DNA from: Bacteroidota bacterium
GTDB lineage: Bacteria; Bacteroidota; Bacteroidia; Flavobacteriales; Flavobacteriaceae
DNA length: 5,199 nucleotides
Direction of reading: 5' to 3'
NCBI GenBank assembly: GCA_006227965.1
Contig: SBFL01000259.1
Span: 1 to 5,199 of the forward strand
A program made the translations under genes and the position numbers. Shown here in pieces: positions 1 to 5,199 of this stretch; position 1 is the first letter of the stretch, and each line of letters starts with the position of its first letter. Below the pieces are notes generated by a model. That model saw nothing but the letters and a program-made list of their open reading frames with translations. It made no database searches and had not been told where the DNA came from.

Positions 1-381
1 CTGGTCGATGATATTTACAGATTCTTCCGCGAGCCTGTAAACGTTGGCTTCCCGGGAGCGGTAATCCCCTCCCTTGATCGTGTCGTAAAAGAGACGGTAG
101 GGACTGTCCCCGTCGCCCTGGTAGTTCTTGGCAGCATTGATGCCTCCCTGGGCCGCAATGCTGTGGGCGCGCCTTGGGGAATCCTGATAACAGAATGTCT
201 TTACATTGTAGCCCAGCTCGGCCAGGGTAGCCGCGGCTGAAGCTCCTGCCAGCCCGGTCCCTACGATAATGATATCGATGTTCCGCTTGTTGGCAGGATT
301 AACAAGGTTGATCTCGTTCTTATGCTTGGTCCATTTATCAGCCAGCGGGCCGGATGGCACCTTTGAGTCCAGAATTCCCAT
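1..381 (-). CDS. sdhA: Succinate dehydrogenase/fumarate reductase flavoprotein subunit, N-terminal part
   Basis: This is the catalytic FAD subunit of complex II, which oxidises succinate to fumarate on the cytoplasmic face of the inner membrane and passes electrons to SdhB and then to the SdhC quinone site. Only the first 127 residues are in the window; the gene continues past the left edge. The Rossmann FAD-binding motif [10 protein letters not shown] is at residues 41-50. The segment [14 protein letters not shown] (71-84) contains H73, which aligns with the histidine that carries covalent FAD in this family. [18 protein letters not shown] (92-109) is also typical. The ATG at 381 starts only 2 bases after the sdhC stop codon, so the two genes are almost certainly cotranscribed. 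There is no clear Shine-Dalgarno sequence, which is usual in Bacteroidota; translation may be coupled to sdhC. sdhB is expected next, outside the window (inference). The frame is open throughout. Confidence 0.95.
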   Translation of the reverse strand, partial: MGILDSKVPSGPLADKWTKHKNEINLVNPANKRNIDIIIVGTGLAGASAAATLAELGYNVKTFCYQDSPRRAHSIAAQGGINAAKNYQGDGDSPYRLFYDTIKGGDYRSREANVYRLAEESVNIIDQ

Positions 382-383
382 AA

Positions 384-1053
384 TTAATGCGTTATCGGGT
401 TTAGGTGATGATAGAGGGCTATAAAGATGAACAGCAGCGGAACCACAATGGCATAAAGCCGGGTGAAGTTCCGGATACCGGGAGTATACCTGTTATTCAC
501 TCCCATGGACTGGAAGGACGAGGCAAATCCGTGCCACAGGTGCAGGGACAGCAGAACGAAGGAAATCACGTACAGGACCGTCCTCCAAACGGGCTCAAAT
601 TTTTCGACTGTTTCTGCAAAGTAGCGGGTTGGGTCCTGGGGGTTTGCCTCTACGAACTTGTAGTTAATTTCGTGTATCCAGAAGTCGTAGAAATGCAACC
701 CAAGGAAGGCCAGGACCATAACACCGGTGATGATCATATTCCTGGAAACCCAGGGGGCATTGGCACCCCCACTGTACTTGACGTACTTGATGGTCCGTGC
801 CTTTTTGTTCTGCAGCTCGAGCACAAACCCCATAGCGAAGTGGACCACCACCCCGGCGATGAGGATAGGTTGCATGATAAACTGTACCAGCGGGTTGTAA
901 CCCATAAAATGAGACCACTGGTTAAAAATTTCCGGGCTGATTACAGAAGTAAAATTAATCGTGACGTGAAGGGCCAGGAACAGCACCAAAAAAAAGGCCG
1001 GATAAGGCCATGACCACCTTTCTGGCAACAGAGGATTTAGCGAGTCCGCTCAT
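384..1053 (-). CDS. sdhC: Succinate dehydrogenase cytochrome b subunit (b558 family), frameshifted as written
   Basis: This is the membrane anchor of complex II, binding heme b and quinone. Removing one base from the eight-T run (988-995) gives a 222-residue protein that begins [20 protein letters not shown] and continues [14 protein letters not shown], a normal start for Bacteroidota SdhC. About five membrane helices are visible (roughly 14-34, 56-79, 104-125, 155-177, 197-217). H29, H71, H120 and H171 or H174 sit in helices at positions like the heme ligands H28, H70, H113 and H155 of Bacillus subtilis SdhC. As written, translation from the ATG at 1053 stops at TAA 955-957 after 32 residues. 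The long open frame from an ATG at 1028 begins [11 protein letters not shown], which is the conserved N-terminus read in the wrong frame, so I do not accept that start. The gene is followed after 2 bases by sdhA. Identity is confident; whether it is functional depends on the true run length. Confidence 0.92.
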
Positions 1054-1079
1054 GGATAGTTGGTTTTTTACAGCGAACA

Positions 1080-1111
1080 CAAAAATACTTCACAGCCTAC
1101 TTAATAACAAA
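1080..1111 (-). promoter_or_regulatory. Bacteroidota-type promoter for sdhCA(B)
   Basis: On the minus strand, TTTG (1108-1111) is followed after 20 bases by TATTTTTG (1080-1087), a perfect match to the Bacteroidota sigma-ABfr consensus TTTG-N19-20-TAnnTTTG. Transcription would begin near 1073, giving a leader of about 20 bases before the sdhC ATG at 1053. The promoter lies in the 115-bp gap between the DUF2721 gene and sdhC. That both elements match and sit at the expected distance from the start is good evidence, but no transcript data are available here. Confidence 0.65.
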
Positions 1112-1168
1112 CTTTAACAGCCTTTCTGAGGGGTTTTGAAAGTATCTCATGAAGATTCAGGCATAAGT

Positions 1169-1573
1169 TCATTCCGACAGATCCTCCCCCCTCATATCTG
1201 AGAGTTGGATGCGCAGTGCCCGTGTGGACAACTGAACGTCGATAAAGCTCAGCAAGAGGGAAATTATGAGCGCCAGCAGGCTGATCCCGAAAAACAGATT
1301 GGCCCAGAACATCCATTGCACGTAAATGAGCAACATGCTCAGGGCACTCATCAGGAAACTAAGGATGGCGGCAGCCTGCATTTGTTTGATGATTTCAAGG
1401 CGCCTCTGCAACTGCCGGACCTGCTTTCCAAGGATAGCCGTGGCTTTTTGTTTGTATTGCCTGTGCAACTCCCGGATCAGGGCGGCAATCGCAAGGTATC
1501 TTGCATTATAGGCCAGCATGCTGAGGGAAATGGCCGGGAAAAGCAGGGCGGGGATGCTCAGGGTTAATTCCAT
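1169..1573 (-). CDS. DUF2721-type small integral membrane protein
   Basis: This is a 134-residue protein of unknown function. The N-terminal segment LSIPALLFPAISLSMLAYNA, followed by RYLAIAALIRELH, resembles the DUF2721 family (recognised by eye). Three hydrophobic helices are seen: about 5-24, 67-86 and 89-112. Between the first and second lies a basic, helical stretch (33-66, rich in K, R and Q) that is probably cytoplasmic and could form a short coiled coil. The C-terminus (113-134) is polar and ends in acidic residues. The ATG at 1573 is supported by an in-frame TGA a few codons upstream. It starts 36 bases after the stop of the Asp-box gene, on the same strand and with no terminator or promoter visible between them, so readthrough cotranscription is possible. 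No hairpin of terminator strength was found between it and sdhC. No catalytic motif is visible. Confidence 0.85.
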   Translation of the reverse strand: MELTLSIPALLFPAISLSMLAYNARYLAIAALIRELHRQYKQKATAILGKQVRQLQRRLEIIKQMQAAAILSFLMSALSMLLIYVQWMFWANLFFGISLLALIISLLLSFIDVQLSTRALRIQLSDMRGEDLSE

Positions 1574-1609
1574 AAGTTCAGTTGTAAGCCGTCAGTGTTT
1601 GTTGCGGCC

Positions 1610-4462
1610 CTATTTTATTTTGAATTGTCTTTTCTGCTGCTGCCCGCCCAGGCTGAGAACCACCTCGTAGCTGCCCTTGGGAAGGTAGGTTTTTCCATCG
1701 GCGGCTTCCTTGAGAGGTGATTTGTATTTGGACAGGTATTCCTTTTTTCCTGATTTGGAGAAGGCCACATCGTATGAGATAATATTGAATCCCGGGTCGG
1801 CCTTGACCTGGGTCTCACTAAGTGAGATGCCGTCCGGTGTCTGGACCACTGCGGTCACCAAACCGCCTTTTTGGCTGAAGAAACTGACATCCAGCCCCGG
1901 GGTAGTCGGGGTGCCCCAGGAGGAATAGGAATTTCCCCAGCGGGAAGAATGCTGCAGATCAGAAAGCTCAAATACTATCAGTGATTCATCGAGATCCTCC
2001 CTTGAAAGAGCTTCCAGGGCGGCGATATCTGCCTTGTAGATACTTCGCCCATGGGTGCCGACCAACAGGTGTTTGGCCTCCTGTTGGATGACCAGATCAT
2101 GAACGGCCACATGAGGCATTCCGTTTTGCATCAGCTCCCAGTGCTCCCCCCGGTCTAGGGATACATACAGGCCATTGTCGGTACCTGCGAAGAGGAGGTT
2201 CTCGTTTGCGGGATCTTCCAGCACCACATTTATCGGGGAGGCCGGAATTCCGTCTGAAATGGATTTCCAGGATTGCCCGTAATCCTCGCTCACATAGAGA
2301 TAGGAGGTGAAATCATCCCACCGGTAACCGTTCAGGGCCACATAGACCCGACCTTCTTTATGTCCGGATGCCGCAACCCGGCTCACCCACAGGTCGTCTG
2401 GAAAGCTGTCGGAGATCCGCTGCCAGGATGCCCCTGAATTGCTGCTGATATGGACCAGGCCGTCATCGCTTCCCGTGTAGAGCAGTCCGAACCGGTAAGG
2501 CGATTCTGAAATCGTCGTAAGGGTTCCATAGGCGACATTCCCTTTCTTGCCCCCCTGCGTCAGATCTTCCGAGATGGCACTCCAGTCATCACCCTGGTTC
2601 ATGGACCTGTGAAGCTTGTTGCTGCCGAGATAGAGGATGTCCTGATTATGAGAGGACAGCAGGATAGGGGTCTGCCAGTTAAAGCGATACGGGGATTCCC
2701 CAAGGGAGTGCTTCGGCTGAATGTAGGTTCTTTTTTCTGAGCCGAGGTCCAGCCGGAAATAATTGCCAAACTGAAATCCTGTGTAGACGATATCCGGATT
2801 CCGGGAATCCACCTGCACCTGCATTCCGTCTCCACCCATGATGGGCTCCCACGCGTACTGGCCGGTTTGTTGCCACCTTACGGATTCATCCGCATTGTGA
2901 GGTCCTTTCCAAACCCCGTTGTCCTGCAGCCCCCCGTAAACATTATAAGGCTTTTGGTTGTCTACGTTTATGGCATAAAACTGGCCAACGGTTGGAGTGT
3001 TGTTTTTGATCCAGTGCTGCCCATAGTCGTAGGAGATGTTTACACCCCCGTCATTACCGTTTATCAGGTGCCCCTGCAGTTCCGGGTTGATCCAAACGGC
3101 GTGATGGTCTGAATGTACATTTTCCCCATTGATGGATTTAAATGACCTGCCACCATCGTCGGACCGGAGGATGGGTACTCCGAAGATATAGATCTGTTCT
3201 TTGTTGTAGGGAGCCACACGGATCTGCCCGAAATAGTAACCGTAACTGTAGTAGAGGTCCTCAATAAAATCTTCATGCGTCTTGCCCCAGGTTTTCCCCC
3301 CATCATCGCTGCGATATACCTCCGCCCCTATGACCGGAGTGTCGAATAGAAGGGAGTTGGCGTCTTCCAGGTAGGCTGCCAGGTCCGCTGGTTTGACTGT
3401 GCCGCTGCGGACCATCTGTTTCACATTATCGGCCCTGTATTTTTCCTGGAAACCATTGGTTTTCAAAAATTCGTTCAGCTTGTCGTTGTCCAGTTCCAGG
3501 AACTGACTTGCCGGCATGGTCTTAAAATCTTCCTTTTTCAACGTGTCGGCATCCTCATCGGCATCATCCTTAGGCCGTCTGAACTGGTTGTCCAGGATGG
3601 CATAAATGGTTCCCGAGTCAACCACGGCAAGACCAATCCTCCCAACACCTTCACCAGTGGGGAACCCCGAACCTTCAATTGTGATCTTCCGCCAGGTGTC
3701 TCCCCCGTCCGCACTTTTATAGATCCCTGAGCCGGGACCACTGCCATTGAAATTCCAGGCCTTCCGGTCGCGCTCCCAGGCCGCTGCATAAAGAACATCG
3801 GGATTATCCGGGGAAGATGCCAAATCAATGATCCCCGTGTTCTGGTCAACAAAAAGCGTCTGCTTCCAGGTCTTTCCTCCGTCTGAAGATTTATACACGC
3901 CCCGTTCCTGGTTGGGAGAATAGAGGTGCCCCGTCACGGCTACCGTGACTTCATCAGGACGGGTCGGATGGATGAGGATTCGGCCTATGTGGTGTGAATC
4001 GGGCAGGCCGGAATAGGTCCAGGTCTTTCCCATATCGGTGGATTTGTAGATGCCGATACCTGCATATGAGGACCGGGAGGAATTGTTTTCTCCGGTGCCG
4101 GCATAAATGGTTCCGCTGGGCCAGTGGACGGCGATTTCCCCGAGGTTCTGGGTTGGGGTGTTGTCCATCACCGGTTCAAAGGAAGTTCCGTTATTCCCTG
4201 TATACCATAACCCTCCGGAAGCATAAGCTACATAGAACTCGGAGGGCTTTTCCGGGTTGGCCTCAATATCCACAACGCGCCCGCTCATGACGGATGGGCC
4301 AATGTTATCCAGGCGCAGGTTTTTAACCAGGGAATTCGTCTTCATAGTCTCCTGTTGCTGCAGCGCGTGCATGACCTTCGCAGCATCGGTGGGTGATGTT
4401 TGGGCAGTCAGTGAAGCAAGGCCGGTTAGACTGAGCAGGAAGAAGAATATTTTCTTAGTCAT
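1610..4462 (-). CDS. Secreted BNR/Asp-box beta-propeller protein (VPS10/sortilin-like, often annotated 'glycosyl hydrolase')
   Basis: This is a 950-residue exported protein. The start at 4462 is chosen because it gives a clean signal peptide, MTKKIFFFLLSLTGLASLTA, with cleavage likely before Q21. An ATG 45 bases upstream (4507) would place a polar MFKEQTPENQKNPSI in front of it and lies inside a palindrome. Ten Asp-box motifs (S-x-D-x-G-x-T/S-W type) start at about residues 141, 192, 250, 385, 434, 477, 620, 673, 725 and 768; they mark turns of propeller blades, probably two stacked propellers. Other family-like landmarks are GTGENN (122-127), GNDGGV (469-474), GGLQDNG (510-516) and GTHGRSIYKAD (802-812). 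A non-propeller insert at about 293-378 contains an Asp-rich stretch, KDDADEDAD. Residues 840-950 look like a beta-sandwich. No sialidase FRIP motif or acid/nucleophile set is evident, so hydrolase activity is unsupported. I see no type IX secretion C-terminal sorting domain and no lipobox cysteine; periplasmic location is inferred. The stop is TAG. Confidence 0.9.
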   Translation of the reverse strand: MTKKIFFFLLSLTGLASLTAQTSPTDAAKVMHALQQQETMKTNSLVKNLRLDNIGPSVMSGRVVDIEANPEKPSEFYVAYASGGLWYTGNNGTSFEPVMDNTPTQNLGEIAVHWPSGTIYAGTGENNSSRSSYAGIGIYKSTDMGKTWTYSGLPDSHHIGRILIHPTRPDEVTVAVTGHLYSPNQERGVYKSSDGGKTWKQTLFVDQNTGIIDLASSPDNPDVLYAAAWERDRKAWNFNGSGPGSGIYKSADGGDTWRKITIEGSGFPTGEGVGRIGLAVVDSGTIYAILDNQFRRPKDDADEDADTLKKEDFKTMPASQFLELDNDKLNEFLKTNGFQEKYRADNVKQMVRSGTVKPADLAAYLEDANSLLFDTPVIGAEVYRSDDGGKTWGKTHEDFIEDLYYSYGYYFGQIRVAPYNKEQIYIFGVPILRSDDGGRSFKSINGENVHSDHHAVWINPELQGHLINGNDGGVNISYDYGQHWIKNNTPTVGQFYAINVDNQKPYNVYGGLQDNGVWKGPHNADESVRWQQTGQYAWEPIMGGDGMQVQVDSRNPDIVYTGFQFGNYFRLDLGSEKRTYIQPKHSLGESPYRFNWQTPILLSSHNQDILYLGSNKLHRSMNQGDDWSAISEDLTQGGKKGNVAYGTLTTISESPYRFGLLYTGSDDGLVHISSNSGASWQRISDSFPDDLWVSRVAASGHKEGRVYVALNGYRWDDFTSYLYVSEDYGQSWKSISDGIPASPINVVLEDPANENLLFAGTDNGLYVSLDRGEHWELMQNGMPHVAVHDLVIQQEAKHLLVGTHGRSIYKADIAALEALSREDLDESLIVFELSDLQHSSRWGNSYSSWGTPTTPGLDVSFFSQKGGLVTAVVQTPDGISLSETQVKADPGFNIISYDVAFSKSGKKEYLSKYKSPLKEAADGKTYLPKGSYEVVLSLGGQQQKRQFKIK

Positions 4463-4490
4463 AATGGATGGATTCTTTTGGTTTTCAGGA

Positions 4491-4509
4491 GTTTGTTCTT
4501 TGAACAAAC
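4491..4509. repeat. Perfect inverted repeat in the divergent intergenic region (candidate operator)
   Basis: The sequence is GTTTGTTC-TTT-GAACAAAC: two 8-base arms that are exact reverse complements, separated by 3 bases. It lies 28 bases upstream of the Asp-box gene start (4462) and 59 bases upstream of the glycine-zipper gene start (4569), in the only divergent promoter region of the window. Its position and symmetry suit a dimeric regulator controlling one or both genes. It could instead form a hairpin in the 5' leader of the Asp-box mRNA. It has no T-tract suggesting a terminator. The symmetry is directly visible; the function is inference. Confidence 0.5.
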
Positions 4510-4531
4510 GTTAAGCGCGTTAGAATTTTTG
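4499..4531 (+). promoter_or_regulatory. Possible promoter for the glycine-zipper gene
   Basis: TTTG (4499-4502) is followed after 21 bases by AATTTTTG (4524-4531), which differs from the Bacteroidota -7 consensus TAnnTTTG at one base. It would give a leader of about 30 bases before the ATG at 4569. The upstream element overlaps the right arm of the inverted repeat, so a protein bound there would block it. AT-rich sequence makes chance matches likely, so this is a weak call. No comparably good match was found for the divergent Asp-box gene. Confidence 0.25.
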
Positions 4532-4568
4532 GTAATTTAGGAAGGATAAACCAACTAAACCAAAAATT

Positions 4569-4853
4569 ATGGAAGAGTACCTGCCTTTAATTATCCAATT
4601 GATTTCCGGGGCCCTTGGTGGAAACCTGGCCGGGAAACTTTTTCCTGGTATTTCCCTCGGGGCCCTGGGAAATTCCATCTCCGGAATTCTCGGTGGCGGA
4701 GTTGGCGGATGGCTCCTAAGCATGATGGGGCTTGTCGAACTGGAGGCTGGCATGGGCCTTTCCTCTGTCCTGGGAAGTATTGCCGGCGGAGGTGTGGGCG
4801 GCGGCCTTATTATGGCTGTTATCGGGGGCCTCAGAAAGGCATTCGTCAAATAG
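4569..4853 (+). CDS. Small glycine-zipper membrane protein, function unknown
   Basis: This is a 94-residue, very hydrophobic protein with 25 glycines and no cysteine. After a short N-terminus (MEEYLPLIIQ) there are three similar glycine-zipper segments: LISGALGGNLAGKLF (11-25), SISGILGGGVGGWLL (36-50) and GSIAGGGVGGGLIMAVIG (69-86). They are joined by short linkers, the second containing the acidic VELEAG (56-61), and the protein ends in a basic tail, LRKAFVK. The pattern suggests two or three close-packed membrane helices or hairpins that self-associate. It resembles small conserved glycine-rich hypothetical proteins found in several bacterial phyla, but I cannot assign a named family or function. 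The plus-strand frame is preferred over the proline-rich minus-strand shadow because it has a clean start, membrane-like composition and an intrinsic terminator 23 bases after its TAG stop. It is monocistronic and divergent from the Asp-box gene. Confidence 0.82.
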   Translation: MEEYLPLIIQLISGALGGNLAGKLFPGISLGALGNSISGILGGGVGGWLLSMMGLVELEAGMGLSSVLGSIAGGGVGGGLIMAVIGGLRKAFVK

Positions 4854-4876
4854 CTGAACAAGCCGGACACAACATC

Positions 4877-4902
4877 AAAAGGAGGGAATCCTCCTTTTTT
4901 TT
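4877..4902 (+). terminator. Rho-independent terminator
   Basis: AAAAGGAGG (4877-4885), a GAAT loop (4886-4889) and CCTCCTTTT (4890-4898) form a perfect 9-bp stem that runs into an eight-T tract (4895-4902). It lies 23 bases after the glycine-zipper gene stop and ends that transcription unit, separating it from the aminopeptidase gene downstream. Confidence 0.9.
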
Positions 4903-4925
4903 GTTCCTGAGGGAACCTACCTTTG
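4895..4925 (+). promoter_or_regulatory. Candidate promoter for the aminopeptidase gene
   Basis: TACCTTTG (4918-4925) matches the Bacteroidota -7 element TAnnTTTG perfectly and lies just after the terminator, 16 bases before the ATG at 4942. The upstream element at the right spacing (19 bases) is only TTTT (4895-4898), inside the terminator T-tract. A true TTTG at 4900-4903 is too close (14 bases). Transcription would start about 10 bases before the ATG. The -7 match and the need for a promoter after a terminator support the call; the poor -33 element weakens it. Confidence 0.45.
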
Positions 4926-4941
4926 AGCAAACCGAAATACT

Positions 4942-5199
4942 ATGAAATACCATCCCATCGATTCCGGCCTTTTTGTCAGAAACCGACAAAAATTCATTGC
5001 CAAAATGCAACCTGCCAGCCTGGCTGTTTTCAATTCCAATGACATCTACCCGGTCAGCGCGGATAGCACGATGCCCTTTCAGCAGCATCGGGATATTTTT
5101 TACCTGAGCGGAGTAGACCAGTAGGAAAGCATCCTGCTTCTTTTCCCGGATGCCATGGAACCAAAAAACCGGGAGGTGCTGTTCCTGAGGGAAACCAAT
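4942..5199 (+). pseudogene. Xaa-Pro aminopeptidase (aminopeptidase P, M24B), N-terminal part with an in-frame TAG
   Basis: Enzymes of this family remove an N-terminal residue that precedes proline, using a two-metal centre in a C-terminal pita-bread domain. Only the N-terminal domain (AMP_N type) is in the window. Residues 1-60, with NRQKFIAKM (14-22), ADSTMPFQQHRDIFYLSGVD (40-59), then Q60, read as a normal start of the family. Codon 61 (5122-5124) is TAG. The same frame then continues ESILLLFPDAMEPKNREVLF and LRETN to the window edge, which is what the family normally has next, so a single-base change (for example from GAG or CAG) explains the stop. The catalytic domain lies outside the window. 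A restart at the in-frame ATG at 5155 would lose most of the N-terminal domain. The gene may be a real pseudogene or carry a sequence error. It has its own candidate promoter after the terminator at 4877-4902. Confidence 0.85.

Noticed and set aside
405..1013. Long plus-strand open frame opposite sdhC (202 codons)
   Set aside because: Its composition is polar and low in structure, with no family resemblance, while the minus strand encodes a recognisable SdhC over the same bases. It is an antisense shadow.
1119..1145. Weak hairpin between the DUF2721 gene and sdhC (CTTTC ... GAAAG)
   Set aside because: It has a five-base stem with a large loop and no T-tract; too weak to call a terminator.
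1205..1567. Plus-strand open frame opposite the DUF2721 gene
   Set aside because: It is an antisense shadow rich in Gln, His and Asp; the minus-strand protein has three clean membrane helices and a family resemblance.
4463..4507. N-terminal extension of the Asp-box protein to an ATG at 4507
   Set aside because: The extension would bury the signal peptide behind 15 polar residues, and its start codon lies in the palindrome.
4520..4930. Minus-strand proline-rich open frame (136 codons) opposite the glycine-zipper gene
   Set aside because: The Pro/Arg richness is simply the complement of Gly/Ala codons, and it would run backwards through the terminator. No start context supports it.
4902..5193. 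14-base direct repeat TGTTCCTGAGGGAA at 4902-4915 and 5180-5193
   Set aside because: The second copy encodes LFLRE of the aminopeptidase and is explained by that protein. With only two short copies and no element between them, coincidence is the simplest explanation.

Overview
The window looks like chromosomal DNA from a member of the Bacteroidota, most likely a marine-type Flavobacteriaceae of moderately high GC (Robiginitalea-like; the genus is inference only). Four things point there: a b558-type SdhC followed directly by SdhA, a BNR/Asp-box propeller protein of the type common in Flavobacteriia, promoters of the TTTG / TAnnTTTG type, and start codons preceded by A-rich rather than Shine-Dalgarno-like sequence.

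Layout. Positions 1-1053 (minus strand) hold the start of a succinate dehydrogenase operon: sdhC, then sdhA running off the left edge, with a good Bacteroidota-type promoter at 1080-1111. Positions 1169-1573 (minus) encode a small three-helix membrane protein of the DUF2721 type. Positions 1610-4462 (minus) encode a 950-residue secreted protein with ten Asp-box motifs. A divergent 106-bp intergenic region (4463-4568) contains a perfect 8+3+8 inverted repeat. On the plus strand follow a 94-residue glycine-zipper membrane protein (4569-4853), a strong intrinsic terminator (4877-4902), a candidate promoter, and the first 86 codons of an Xaa-Pro aminopeptidase (M24B / aminopeptidase P type) running off the right edge.

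Two conserved genes are broken as written. sdhC has one extra base in a run of eight T (minus strand), so its conserved N-terminus (starting at 1053) and the rest of the protein lie in different frames. The aminopeptidase has an in-frame TAG at codon 61 where relatives continue. Each may be a sequence error, a real mutation or, for sdhC, a site of slippage; the sequence alone cannot decide. The genes are otherwise ordinary housekeeping or envelope functions, and I see no mobile element, CRISPR array, RNA gene or defence system. The least explained items are the glycine-zipper protein and the palindrome in front of it.
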